Origin: Pseudomonas sp.
GTDB taxonomy: Bacteria > Pseudomonadota > Gammaproteobacteria > Pseudomonadales > Pseudomonadaceae
Assembly (NCBI RefSeq): GCF_030690725.1
Contig: NZ_JAUYGD010000004.1
Span: 53,327 to 117,326, forward strand
DNA length: 64,000 bases
Direction: 5' to 3'
How positions within the stretch are numbered: position 1 is the first letter of the stretch; every line of letters starts with the position of its first letter. The notes below the pieces were generated by a model, which made no database searches, had not been told where the DNA came from, and was given only the letters and a program-made list of their open reading frames with translations. The translations under genes were made by a program, and so were the position numbers. This document shows positions 1-9,764 of the stretch, one piece after another.

Positions 1-1
1 A

Positions 2-526
2 TCGGCTGCCGCCCAGCTGGCTTTTGATATCGCTCGGGAAACCGATGAGAGCGCGATCAAGGGCGCTGAAACGGTCGAGGAGACTGTGCAGGTGGTGCGC
101 GGCATCGCCGCTGAGCTGGCGCATGTTTCCGAGAATATTGGCGCTTTGAGCACCCAGTCCGAGCGTATTAGCAGCATTGTCCAAGTTATTCGCGGTATCG
201 CCGAGCAGACCAATTTGCTGGCCCTTAACGCGGCCATCGAAGCGGCGCGTGCCGGCGAGCAGGGGCGCGGCTTTGCCGTGGTGGCCGATGAAGTGCGCAA
301 TCTGGCCGCGCGCACCAGCCAGGCCACGGTGGAAATCAATGAAGTGGTGCGCCTCAACCATGACCTGGCCTTACAGGCCGTTGGCGGTATGGAAGGCAGC
401 AAGCAGAAAACAGAACAGGGCGTGCTGTTGGCTAACAAGGCTGGCGAGGTGATGCTGGAAATCCGCGATGAAGCGCAGCGCGTGGTGGATGCTATTGGGC
501 AGTTTACCCAGGCCATGCAGGACTAA
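2..526 (+). CDS. Methyl-accepting chemotaxis protein, C-terminal part (cut by window edge)
   Basis: This is the cytoplasmic signalling end of a chemoreceptor, the part that binds CheW and controls CheA. The frame is open from base 2, so the gene begins before the window and its sensor domain cannot be seen. The visible 174 residues contain the highly conserved hairpin tip ([20 protein letters not shown] followed by [15 protein letters not shown]), which identifies the family with near certainty. The helices after the tip are typical receptor coiled coil. No CheR-tethering pentapeptide is seen at the C-terminus, which ends in TQAMQD. A hairpin follows the stop directly. Confidence 0.95.
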   Translation, partial: SAAAQLAFDIARETDESAIKGAETVEETVQVVRGIAAELAHVSENIGALSTQSERISSIVQVIRGIAEQTNLLALNAAIEAARAGEQGRGFAVVADEVRNLAARTSQATVEINEVVRLNHDLALQAVGGMEGSKQKTEQGVLLANKAGEVMLEIRDEAQRVVDAIGQFTQAMQD

Positions 527-527
527 G

Positions 528-558
528 AACGCCTGACCAGTCTCTGGCCAGGCGTTCG
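528..558. terminator. Hairpin between chemoreceptor and aguA (convergent genes)
   Basis: The arms AACGCCTGaCCAG and TGGCCAGGCGTT form a stem with one mismatch and a short loop. It sits directly between the chemoreceptor stop and the aguA stop, so it could end both transcripts. There is no long U-run on either side, so it may be a weak terminator. Confidence 0.6.
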
Positions 559-561
559 TTA

Positions 562-1668
562 TCAGCGCTGTTGCGGCGCAGGTTGCTGCTGGGTGATGCA
601 GTGGATATTGCCGCCGCCGAGCAGAATCTCGCGCCCCGGCACCATTACCACGCGGTGCTCGGGGAACAGGCGACGCAGGATTGCTTCGGCTTCGGCATCC
701 TTGGGGTCGTCGAACTTGGGCGCGATGATGCCGCCGTTGACGATCAGAAAGTTGACGTAGGAGCCGGCCAGGCGGATCGACGGATCACGCTCCTGGGTGC
801 CGGCCGCCAGATCGACCCCGGCGCATTCTTCATCTGTCGCATACAGCGGGCCGGGAATCGGCATCTTGTGCACGATCAACTGACGGCCCTTGGCATCCCG
901 CACGCTTTCCAGTACGCGCATGGCCGCCTGGCAGCGCGGATAGTTAGGGTCAGTGGCATCGTCGGTCCAGGCCAACAGCACTTCGCCAGGGCGTACGTAG
1001 CAGCAGAAGTTGTCGACGTGGCCGTCGGTTTCGTCATTGAACAGGCCGTCCGGCAGCCAGATCACGCTGTCGATGGCCAGATGATCGGCCAGGTACTGCT
1101 CGATCTGCTCGCGGCTCAGGTGCGGGTTGCGGTTGGGGTTGAGCAGGCATTCCTCGGTGGTGATCAGGGTGCCTTCGCCGTCGACATGGATCGAGCCTCC
1201 TTCGAGGATCAGCTCATCGGTGCGATAACGCGCGCAGCCTTCGATCTGCAGAATCTTGCGGGCTACCTGGTCATCACGTACCCAGTTGGCGTACAGGCCG
1301 CCATTCAGGCCGCCCCAGGCGTTGAATGCCCAATCCACACCGCGCACTTCGCCGCTGTTGTTGGTGACAAAGGTCGGCCCGGTGTCGCGCACCCAGGCGT
1401 CGTCGGTGGTGATTTCCACCACACGGATATTGGCGTGGGTCAGGCGCTCGCAGGCGTTCTCGTACTGGCCGGCGGACACGCACACGGTCACTGGTTCGAA
1501 TTCGGCAATCGCCCTGGCCACGGCGGTAAACGCGGCTTGCGCAGGCTTGCCGCCCAGGCGCCAGTTGTCCGGGCGCTCGGGCCAGACCATCCAGGTTTGG
1601 CTATGGCTTTCCCACTCGGCGGGCATGCGGAAGCCGTCGGCGCGTGGAGTAGTCGTCAGGGTTGTCAT
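562..1668 (-). CDS. aguA: Agmatine deiminase
   Basis: The enzyme hydrolyses agmatine to N-carbamoylputrescine and ammonia, the first step of the agmatine route to putrescine. The 368-residue length is normal for the family. The catalytic nucleophile is Cys357 in [12 protein letters not shown] near the C-terminus, and DGHVDN near residue 215 supplies the usual histidine. The ATG start is preceded by GGTGA. The gene lies 89 bases downstream of aguB on the same strand, and the two probably form one transcript from the AT-rich region upstream of aguB. No aguR regulator gene is present beside them. Confidence 0.96.
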   Translation of the reverse strand: MTTLTTTPRADGFRMPAEWESHSQTWMVWPERPDNWRLGGKPAQAAFTAVARAIAEFEPVTVCVSAGQYENACERLTHANIRVVEITTDDAWVRDTGPTFVTNNSGEVRGVDWAFNAWGGLNGGLYANWVRDDQVARKILQIEGCARYRTDELILEGGSIHVDGEGTLITTEECLLNPNRNPHLSREQIEQYLADHLAIDSVIWLPDGLFNDETDGHVDNFCCYVRPGEVLLAWTDDATDPNYPRCQAAMRVLESVRDAKGRQLIVHKMPIPGPLYATDEECAGVDLAAGTQERDPSIRLAGSYVNFLIVNGGIIAPKFDDPKDAEAEAILRRLFPEHRVVMVPGREILLGGGNIHCITQQQPAPQQR

Positions 1669-1757
1669 AAATTCACCAAAACATTGAGCGGGGACGGATG
1701 GGCATTAACGCTGCGCGTCGCCACCCATCTTATAGGGGCGTTCTTACAGGGGCGTTT

Positions 1758-2639
<882 letters not shown>

Positions 2640-2735
2640 GGTTTGGCACCTCAAGAGCAGTTGGGGCGGTCATCTGACACTAGCAGAGGCCGGCGACTGT
2701 GCCATGCCTCGCGGGTGAGTCATGGCAGTGGATGG

Positions 2736-2822
2736 CCTATTTATATCCGATAAAAATCGGCTTTAAAAGCAAAATATACGGAGATAAACGATTTTTTACC
2801 GATTTATATCGAATAAAAATCG
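2736..2822 (-). promoter_or_regulatory. AT-rich region with 24-base direct repeats upstream of aguBA
   Basis: Two near-identical 24-base direct repeats lie at 2736-2759 and 2799-2822. On the minus strand they read roughly CGATTTTTATnnnATATAAA. Their starts are 63 bases apart, about six helical turns. Each contains a partial dyad (CCGAT-AAAA-ATCGG in the first) and a TATAAA that could act as a -10 for aguB. A weaker third match lies at about 2784-2802. The block is sharply AT-rich against its surroundings. I infer paired operators plus a promoter; the regulator is unknown. Confidence 0.55.
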
Positions 2823-2937
2823 AACTATTCTGCGCGGGCAAAATGAAGGTCGATCAAAGGCAAGGCGATACGCCGCCGCGCAGGCTGAAGTGCTGTGGGC
2901 GTTAACGGTGTGGGCAGGTGAGGGTTAGAGCGAGGGA

Positions 2938-3147
2938 TCAGGCGCTGTAGCGTTTGTGCAGCTCGAATTGCTCGTGGCCGTCGTCCCAGCCGGCTTCCCA
3001 GGCGGCGATCAGCACATCGGCGGCGAGCCCGCGCGGGGTGTTGGCTTGTCCGGTCAGCCCGGCCATGTAGCCTTGTTGGTAAGCCTTGTTGAGGCTTTCC
3101 AGGCTCCAGTGCTGGTCATCTTCCGTGTTGAGGTCGGCGCAGGCCAT
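2938..3147 (-). CDS. Small Rmf/CrpP-like protein
   Basis: A 69-residue protein with the spaced motif LNKAYQQGYMAGLTG followed by AWEAGWDDGHEQFE. This resembles the ribosome modulation factor fold (AHQRGYQAGIAG then WLGGWR), also used by CrpP proteins. A longer frame exists from a GTG at 3231, but its extra 28 residues look like noncoding sequence, so the ATG at 3147 is preferred. The residues that bind the ribosome in true Rmf cannot be judged here. Role unproven; a ribosome-associated or nucleic-acid-binding function is inference. It lies alone between aguB and gshA. Confidence 0.6.
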   Translation of the reverse strand: MACADLNTEDDQHWSLESLNKAYQQGYMAGLTGQANTPRGLAADVLIAAWEAGWDDGHEQFELHKRYSA

Positions 3148-3296
3148 GGTGGCAGCTCGCAGTGGATTTACCTGTGCAATGCTAGCCGCATCGCCTGGGC
3201 AGGGCTGCGCCGCTGATCCCGCTTTTGCCACCGCTGGCGGTTTATGTGATGCAGTTGGCGAAATACCGGCTGCGCGCGAGCCGGCATTCTTCGCAG

Positions 3297-4877
3297 TTAT
3301 ACAGCTAACGCCAGAATGCTGGCCTGATAGGCCGCAGCAAAGCTGTCGAAGTCGCCTTGTTCCTGGGCTTCCAGTTCGGCTTGGTCCTGCAGCGACTGGG
3401 CGGCGCTGGCCTCAAAGGCCGCTTGCTGCTCGGCGCTTAACGGTTGGCTGCGGAAGTATTCGGCGTGCAGCTTGCTCTGGCGCAGGGCGAACTCGGTAAA
3501 GCTCAGGCCCTGTTGCAGTTGTGCCAGTACCTGGGCGGACGGCGTCAGGCTGGTATCGGCGACCTTCGCCTGTTGCGCCTGCAAGGCCAGGCTATGGGCA
3601 TTGTCGCCCTGGTTCTGGTCGAGCAGTTCGGCCAGCGGGCGGATTTGTTCGAGCAACTCATCGGCCCAGGTTTGCAGCGCTACCGCTTGGCCATTGCGTT
3701 GCAGCTGTAGCCCCGGCCGGCGACCTTCCTTGACCACGGTCAGGAAGTTGTCGGTGCAGGCATGGCATTCGCGGTTTTCCAGCAGCGGGCTGTCGGCCAG
3801 CGCGCAGAACAGCAGGAAGGCGTCGAGGAAGCGCGATTCGCTCAGGTCGATGCCCAGCGGCAGGAACGGGTTGATGTCCAGGCAGCGCACTTCGACGTAC
3901 TGCACGCCACGGGCCATCAGCGCCTGGATCGGTCGTTCGCCGCTGTAGGTAACCCGCTTGGGGCGGATATTGGAGTAGTACTCGTTTTCGATCTGCAGGA
4001 TGTTGGTGTTCAGCTGCAGCCACTCGCCATCCTTCTTCGCGCCGATGTCCACATAGGGCGGGTAGGGCGTGCCGACAGCCTGGCGCAGGCTGTCGGTGTA
4101 GCTGGCCAGGTCGTTGTAGCAGGGCGTCAGGCCGGATTGGGCGGTGCTCTGGTAACCCAGGTCGCTCATGCGCAGGCTGGTGGCAAAAGGCAGGTAGAGG
4201 GTTTCTGCATCCAGCTCCTGCAGCTGGTGCGGACGGCCGCGCATAAAGCCTTTGTGCAGCGCTGGCGAGGCGCCAAACAGGTACATCAGCAGCCAGCTGT
4301 AACGGCGGAAGTTGCGGATCAACGCGATATAGCGCGCCGACTGGTAATCCCGCGCGCTGCGCGTATCGCCTTCGGCCTGCTGCTGCAGTTGCCACAGCGC
4401 TTCCGGCAGGGAGAAGTTGTAGTGGATGCCGGCAATGCACTGCATGGTTTTGCCGTAACGCAGGGCCAGGCCCTTGCGGTAGACGTACTTGAGTTCGCCG
4501 ATATGCGAGCTGCCGTAACGGGCGATCGGGATCGTCTCTTCGTCCGGTAGGGCGCAGGGCATCGACGGGCTCCACAGGTATTCGCCATCCAGCTTGCTGT
4601 AGGCGAAGCGGTGGATCTGCTCCAGGTCGGCCAAGGTCGCCGCCGGATCAGGCTCGGCCGGAGTAATAAATTCCAGCAACGATTCGGAATAGTCGGTGGT
4701 GATCTGCGTGTGGGTCAGCGCCGAGCCGAGGGCGGCCGGGTGCGGGGTCAGCGCCAGCTGGCCGTCGCCATCGACGCGCAAGCATTCGCGCTCGATACCG
4801 TGCAGGCATTGGGAAAGCAGGGAGAGGTTGGCGCGCTCGCCAAGCTGGGCCAGGCGGCGGGGTAACAGGTCGCTCAA
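3297..4877 (-). CDS. gshA: Glutamate-cysteine ligase
   Basis: This enzyme makes gamma-glutamylcysteine, the first and rate-limiting step of glutathione synthesis, using ATP. The 526-residue length and the start region ([13 protein letters not shown], then [15 protein letters not shown]) match the proteobacterial GshA type. [20 protein letters not shown] is also typical. The start codon is TTG: AAGGA lies eight bases before it, and the nearest upstream ATG is closed by a stop two codons later. No gshB is nearby. Confidence 0.97.
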   Translation of the reverse strand: MSDLLPRRLAQLGERANLSLLSQCLHGIERECLRVDGDGQLALTPHPAALGSALTHTQITTDYSESLLEFITPAEPDPAATLADLEQIHRFAYSKLDGEYLWSPSMPCALPDEETIPIARYGSSHIGELKYVYRKGLALRYGKTMQCIAGIHYNFSLPEALWQLQQQAEGDTRSARDYQSARYIALIRNFRRYSWLLMYLFGASPALHKGFMRGRPHQLQELDAETLYLPFATSLRMSDLGYQSTAQSGLTPCYNDLASYTDSLRQAVGTPYPPYVDIGAKKDGEWLQLNTNILQIENEYYSNIRPKRVTYSGERPIQALMARGVQYVEVRCLDINPFLPLGIDLSESRFLDAFLLFCALADSPLLENRECHACTDNFLTVVKEGRRPGLQLQRNGQAVALQTWADELLEQIRPLAELLDQNQGDNAHSLALQAQQAKVADTSLTPSAQVLAQLQQGLSFTEFALRQSKLHAEYFRSQPLSAEQQAAFEASAAQSLQDQAELEAQEQGDFDSFAAAYQASILALAV

Positions 4878-5055
4878 GATTGCATTCCTTCACGCATCGG
4901 TCGCCTCAATATGGGGACGACACGCATGCTCTACAAGGGGGCGAGAAAACCGCGCTCAGCGGTCGATAGCGCTTTATAACCCGAGGCGGGTGAAGAAGGT
5001 TATAGCTGGGCGCAGTGCATTTGCGTCAGGGCGACGCGGCAGGGGCGGGCGCGCG

Positions 5056-5086
5056 GCCCACGGACATAGTGCCTATGTCCGTGGGC
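5056..5086. terminator. Perfect 14-bp hairpin after tex
   Basis: GCCCACGGACATAG and its exact complement flank a three-base loop, six bases beyond the tex stop codon. On the minus strand, the direction of tex, no U-run follows, so it is not a classical intrinsic terminator. It may be a transcript-stabilising 3' end or a Rho-associated stop. No gene is seen in the rest of the gap up to gshA (4878-5055). Confidence 0.55.
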
Positions 5087-5092
5087 GTTGGC

Positions 5093-7417
5093 TTATTTCT
5101 TCAGCTGCTTGGCATTGGCAAACAGCGCTGCCATGCCGCCGCTGGCCGGCGCCGGCTTTTCCTGGCTGGAATGGCGTTCGCTGCGCGGTGCGTTGCCGGC
5201 CGGCTTGCCGCCACGTGCACCGCCACGCGGGCCTTCGATCTTCTCGCCAGGCGTGTCACCCATGCGCATCGACAGGGCGATGCGGTTGCGCGGGATGTCG
5301 ACTTCCATGACCTTGACCTTGACCACGTCGCCGGCCTTGACCGCTTCGTGTGGGTCCTTGATGAACTTCTCCGACAGCGCCGAGATATGCACCAGACCGT
5401 CCTGGTGTACGCCGATGTCGACGAAGGCGCCGAAGTTGGTCACGTTGGTCACCACGCCTTCGAGCATCATGCCCAGCTTGAGGTCGTTAAGGGTTTCCAC
5501 ACCTTCCTGGAACTCGGCGGTCTTGAACTCCGGGCGTGGGTCGCGGCCGGGTTTTTCCAGCTCGCTCAAGATATCGCCGATGGTCACCAGACCGAACTTG
5601 TCGTCGGTGAACTGTTTCGGGTCGAGGCGCTTGAGGAAACCTGAGTCGCCGATCAGCGAGCGGATATCGCGGCCGGTGTCGGCGGCAATGCGCTGCACCA
5701 GCGGGTAGGTTTCCGGGTGCACGGCGGAGGCATCCAGCGGGTTGCTGCCGTTCATTACACGCAGGAAGCCGGCGGCCTGTTCGAAGGTCTTGTCGCCCAG
5801 GCGCGGTACTTTCAGCAGGTCGGCGCGGCTGTTGAATGCGCCGTTGGCGTCGCGGAAGGCGACGATATTCTGCGCCAGGGTGGTGTTCAGCCCTGAGATG
5901 CGTGCCAGCAGTGCGGCGGAAGCGGTATTCACATCCACGCCGACGGCGTTTACGCAGTCCTCGACCACCGCATCCAGCGAGCGCGCCAGTTTCAGCTGGG
6001 ATACGTCGTGCTGGTACTGGCCAACACCGATGGATTTCGGGTCGATCTTCACCAGCTCGGCCAGCGGGTCCTGCAGGCGGCGGGCGATGGACACGGCGCC
6101 GCGCAGCGACACGTCCATGTCCGGGAACTCCTTGGCAGCCAGTTCCGAGGCGGAGTACACCGAGGCACCGGCCTCAGACACCATGACTTTGGTCAGATTC
6201 AAGCCCGGCAGCTTCTTGATCAGGTCAGCGGCCAGCTTGTCGGTCTCACGGCTGGCGGTGCCGTTGCCGATGGAGATCAGGTCGACCGCGTGCTTGGCGC
6301 AGAGTTTGGCGAGGATCGCCAATGTGCCGTCCCAGTCATTGCGCGGCGCATGCGGGTAAACGGTGGCGGTTTCCAGCACCTTGCCGGTGGCATCCACCAC
6401 CGCCACTTTGCAGCCGGTGCGTAGGCCCGGGTCCAGCGCCAGGGTGGCGCGCGGGCCAGCCGGGGCGGCCAGCAGCAGGTCGTGTAGGTTGCGGGCGAAC
6501 ACGTTGATTGCTTCGTCTTCCGCCGCTTCGCGCAGCTCGCCGAACAGGTCGGTTTCCAGGTGGGTGTAGAGCTTGACCTTCCAGGTCCAGCGCACCACTT
6601 CGCCCAGCCATTTATCGGCGGCGCGGCCACGGGCGCTGATGCCGAAGCGCTTGCCGATCATGCCTTCGCAGGGGTGCATGCTGCCTGGGGCCTCATCGCC
6701 GACCTTCAGGCTGGCGCTGAGGATGCCTTCGTTACGCCCGCGGAAGATCGCCAGGGCGCGGTGCGAGGGCGCGCCCTTGAGCTTCTCGTCGTGTTCGAAG
6801 TAATCGCGGAACTTGGCGCCTTCGTTCTCTTTGCCGGCAACTACGCGGGCGCTGAGGATGGCGTTGTCCTTGAGGTAGCTGCGCAGGCTGGCCAGCAGAT
6901 TGGCGTCCTCGGCGAAGCGCTCCATCAGGATGTATTTAGCGCCTTCGAGTACAGCCTTGACGTCGGCAAAGCCTTTTTCGGCGTCGATAAAACGCTCGGC
7001 TTCGCTTTCGGGAGTCAGCTCGGGGTCGTTAAACAGTGCGTCGGCCAGCTCGCCGAGGCCGGCTTCCAGGGCGATCTGGCCCTTGGTGCGGCGCTTTTGC
7101 TTGAACGGCAGGTAGAGGTCTTCCAGGCGGGTCTTGGTTTCGGCCAGGTTGATCTCGCGGGTCAGCTCCGGGGTCAGCTTGCCCTGTTCCTCGATGCTGG
7201 CGAGGATGCTGGCGCGGCGCTCGTCGAGTTCGCGCAGGTAGCGCAGGCGCTCTTCCAGGTTGCGCAGCTGGGTGTCGTCGAGGCTGCCGGTTACCTCTTT
7301 ACGATAGCGTGCGATAAACGGCACGGTGGAGCCTTCATCGAGCAGCGCCACGGCGGCGGCGACCTGTTGCGGGCGTACGCCCAGTTCTTCGGCGATGCGG
7401 TTGTTGATGCTGAGCAT
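5093..7417 (-). CDS. tex: Tex, S1-domain transcription accessory/RNA-binding protein
   Basis: Tex is a conserved nucleic-acid-binding protein tied to transcription and toxin-gene expression. In order: N-terminal helical region ([20 protein letters not shown]), YqgF/RNase H-like fold near residues 320-450 ([20 protein letters not shown]), helix-hairpin-helix region near 490-560 ([14 protein letters not shown], then [21 protein letters not shown]), and a C-terminal S1 domain near 645-715 ([20 protein letters not shown]). A basic, low-complexity tail precedes [13 protein letters not shown]. An in-frame GTG at 7435 would add six residues; the ATG at 7417 starting [12 protein letters not shown] fits the family better. 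774 residues, full length. Confidence 0.96.
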   Translation of the reverse strand: MLSINNRIAEELGVRPQQVAAAVALLDEGSTVPFIARYRKEVTGSLDDTQLRNLEERLRYLRELDERRASILASIEEQGKLTPELTREINLAETKTRLEDLYLPFKQKRRTKGQIALEAGLGELADALFNDPELTPESEAERFIDAEKGFADVKAVLEGAKYILMERFAEDANLLASLRSYLKDNAILSARVVAGKENEGAKFRDYFEHDEKLKGAPSHRALAIFRGRNEGILSASLKVGDEAPGSMHPCEGMIGKRFGISARGRAADKWLGEVVRWTWKVKLYTHLETDLFGELREAAEDEAINVFARNLHDLLLAAPAGPRATLALDPGLRTGCKVAVVDATGKVLETATVYPHAPRNDWDGTLAILAKLCAKHAVDLISIGNGTASRETDKLAADLIKKLPGLNLTKVMVSEAGASVYSASELAAKEFPDMDVSLRGAVSIARRLQDPLAELVKIDPKSIGVGQYQHDVSQLKLARSLDAVVEDCVNAVGVDVNTASAALLARISGLNTTLAQNIVAFRDANGAFNSRADLLKVPRLGDKTFEQAAGFLRVMNGSNPLDASAVHPETYPLVQRIAADTGRDIRSLIGDSGFLKRLDPKQFTDDKFGLVTIGDILSELEKPGRDPRPEFKTAEFQEGVETLNDLKLGMMLEGVVTNVTNFGAFVDIGVHQDGLVHISALSEKFIKDPHEAVKAGDVVKVKVMEVDIPRNRIALSMRMGDTPGEKIEGPRGGARGGKPAGNAPRSERHSSQEKPAPASGGMAALFANAKQLKK

Positions 7418-7642
7418 AGAAAAAGCTACCCACACTGAAACGAAAAACCAGCCACGCAGACCACGGGCCAGACACGAAAGCCGCGCATTATAAACACTGC
7501 CCGGCAGCGCGCCGGGAACCAGTCGGGGAAAAATCTGCTAACAATGGGCTGCACGTCGGCTGCGGCTCCTGAGCCATAATGCCGGCCATTGCACACTGCC
7601 AGCGCGTCCGCGCCCGGCGGATGCCCGGACAAGGAGCCCTGA

Positions 7643-8377
7643 ATGAGCAGCACTGCACTTCCCGCTGAAGGCGAAAAAATCCTTATCGTCGACGACGACG
7701 CCCGCCTGCGTCGCCTGCTTGAGCGCTTCTTTGACGAGCAGGGCTACCGCGTGCGTGCGGTGGAAAACGTCGAGCAGATGGACCGTCTGCTGGCCCGCGA
7801 GCTGTTCAATCTGGTGGTGCTCGACCTGATGCTGCCGGGCGAGGACGGCCTGTCCGCCTGCCGCCGCCTGCGTGAGGCGAACAATCAGGTGCCGATCATC
7901 ATGCTCACCGCCAAGGGCGATGAGGCCAGCCGCATCCAGGGCCTGGAGCTGGGCGCTGACGATTACCTGGCCAAGCCGTTCAACCCGCGCGAGCTGCTGG
8001 CGCGGATCAAGGCCGTGCTGCGCCGCCAGGCCCCGGTAGTACCGGGCGCGCCGGGCAGCGAGGACGAAAGCGTGAGCTTTGGCGAGTACGAACTGAGCCT
8101 GGCCACCCGCGAGCTGAAGAAGGGTGATGAGGTGCATATGCTCACCACCGGCGAGTTCGCCGTGCTCAAGGCGCTGGTGCAACACGCCCGCGAGCCGCTG
8201 ACCCGCGACAAGCTGATGAACCTGGCCCGTGGCCGCGAGTGGGACGCCCTGGAGCGCTCCATCGACGTGCAGATTTCCCGCCTGCGCCGGCTGATCGAGC
8301 CGGACCCGTCCAAGCCGCGCTATATCCAGACGGTCTGGGGCGTGGGTTATGTGTTTGTGCCGGACGGTAATAAATAG
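7643..8377 (+). CDS. ompR: OmpR-family response regulator (OmpR/AmgR)
   Basis: The receiver domain has the acidic pair near D17-D19, the phosphorylation site D61 (LVVLDLMLPGEDG) and K111 (DDYLAKPFNPRE). The C-terminal winged helix ends in the typical RYIQTVWGVGYVFVPDG. AAGGAG lies before the ATG. The kinase gene begins seven bases after this stop. In P. aeruginosa the orthologous pair (AmgR/AmgS) controls envelope-stress responses and aminoglycoside tolerance; that role is assumed here by homology. Confidence 0.95.
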   Translation: MSSTALPAEGEKILIVDDDARLRRLLERFFDEQGYRVRAVENVEQMDRLLARELFNLVVLDLMLPGEDGLSACRRLREANNQVPIIMLTAKGDEASRIQGLELGADDYLAKPFNPRELLARIKAVLRRQAPVVPGAPGSEDESVSFGEYELSLATRELKKGDEVHMLTTGEFAVLKALVQHAREPLTRDKLMNLARGREWDALERSIDVQISRLRRLIEPDPSKPRYIQTVWGVGYVFVPDGNK

Positions 8378-8383
8378 ATCTTG

Positions 8384-9697
8384 ATGAAAACCCCTCTCTG
8401 GTTCCCGCAAAGCTTCTTCGCCCGCACGCTGTGGCTGGTGCTGATCGTGGTGCTGTTCTCCAAGGCGCTGACCCTGGTTTATCTGATGATGAACGAGGAT
8501 GTGCTGGTCGACCGCCAGTACAGCCATGGCGCGGCGCTGACCCTGCGCGCCTATTGGGCGGCGGACCCGGAAGATCGCGCGACCATCGCCGAGGCCGCCG
8601 GGCTCAAGCGCGTGCCGCACGAGCAGGTGCCGGCCACCGAGCAACACTGGCCGTATAGCGAGATTTTTGCCCGGCAGATGCAGACCGAACTGGGCCCGGA
8701 CACCGAAGTGCGGGTGCGCGCCAAGAGCCCGCCTGCGCTCTGGGTACATGCGCCGGCACTGGGCGAGGACTGGCTGCGGGTGCCGCTGTATCCGCATCCA
8801 CTGCGTGGGCAGAAAATCTGGAGTGTGCTGGGCTGGTTCCTGGCGATTGGGCTGCTGTCGACGGCGGCGGCGTGGATTTTCGTCCGTCAGCTCAGCGCGC
8901 CCTTGAATCGCCTGGTGTTTGCCGCCCGGCAGATCGGTAAGGGCCGCAGCGTGCGCCTGCCAGTGGGCGATACACCGAACGAGATGGCCGAGGTGTACCG
9001 CGCCTTCAACCAGATGGCCGAAGACGTCGAACAAGCCGCGCGCGAGCGTGAACTGATGCTCGCCGGGGTGTCGCACGACCTGCGTACGCCACTGACTCGC
9101 CTGCGCCTGTCCATGGAATTTCTCCACACCGACTCGGAGCTGACCGAGGACATGGTCCGTGATATCGAGGACATGGATGCGATCCTCGACCAGTTCCTCG
9201 CCTTTATCCGCGACGGCCGTGACGAGCCGTTGGAGCAGCTCGACCTGCGCGAACTGATCAGCGAAGTGGTCGCACCCTACAACCAGAAGCAGGAAATGGT
9301 GCGCCTGTGCATGGAGCCGGTGCCGGCTTTCCCATTGCGCCGGGTGTCGCTCAAGCGGCTCCTGGTCAACCTGATCGAAAATGCCCTGCGTTACGGCGGC
9401 AACGCGGTGGAAGTGGCGGTGTCCTTGTCTGGCGACCACAGCGCGCCGTATGTGGTGCTGAGTGTGCTGGACCGTGGCGCGGGCATTGATCCGGCCGAGT
9501 TGGGCAGCATCTTCAACCCCTTTATCCGTGGCGACCGCGCCCGTGGCGGCCAGGGCGCCGGGTTGGGCTTGGCCATCGTCAAGCGCATCGCCGCCTTGCA
9601 CGGCGGCAGCGTCGAATTGCGTAACCGCTCCGGCGGTGGCCTGGAAGCGCGGGTTTGCCTGCCGTTGGGGCTGCTGTTGCCGCGCGACGCGGTCTAG
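8384..9697 (+). CDS. envZ: EnvZ-family sensor histidine kinase (EnvZ/AmgS)
   Basis: Inner-membrane sensor kinase partnered with the preceding regulator. Two membrane segments (about residues 13-35 and 145-165) flank a periplasmic sensor of about 110 residues. A HAMP linker follows, then the H-box with His231 (AGVSHDLRTPLTRLRL). The N box (NLIENALRYGG), the G1 box (VLDRGAGID) and the G2 box (GAGLGLAIVKRIA) follow. A TTG lies immediately before the ATG; I chose the ATG. No clear ribosome-binding site is seen, so translation is probably coupled to ompR. Confidence 0.95.
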   Translation: MKTPLWFPQSFFARTLWLVLIVVLFSKALTLVYLMMNEDVLVDRQYSHGAALTLRAYWAADPEDRATIAEAAGLKRVPHEQVPATEQHWPYSEIFARQMQTELGPDTEVRVRAKSPPALWVHAPALGEDWLRVPLYPHPLRGQKIWSVLGWFLAIGLLSTAAAWIFVRQLSAPLNRLVFAARQIGKGRSVRLPVGDTPNEMAEVYRAFNQMAEDVEQAARERELMLAGVSHDLRTPLTRLRLSMEFLHTDSELTEDMVRDIEDMDAILDQFLAFIRDGRDEPLEQLDLRELISEVVAPYNQKQEMVRLCMEPVPAFPLRRVSLKRLLVNLIENALRYGGNAVEVAVSLSGDHSAPYVVLSVLDRGAGIDPAELGSIFNPFIRGDRARGGQGAGLGLAIVKRIAALHGGSVELRNRSGGGLEARVCLPLGLLLPRDAV

Positions 9698-9764
9698 AGG
9701 GCACTGGCATACTGTCATCACTGCGCTGAACTATGCTTTATCAGCGCGATGACATGAGGTCAGC

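Noticed and set aside
2699..2905. 68-codon plus-strand frame across the aguB upstream region
   Set aside because: It runs through the AT-rich repeats, has no ribosome-binding site and an amino-acid pattern unlike a folded protein.
7538..9721. 727-codon open frame antisense to ompR-envZ
   Set aside because: It covers two well-supported genes and their gap; composition is Gln/His/Arg/Ala-rich as expected for a shadow frame.
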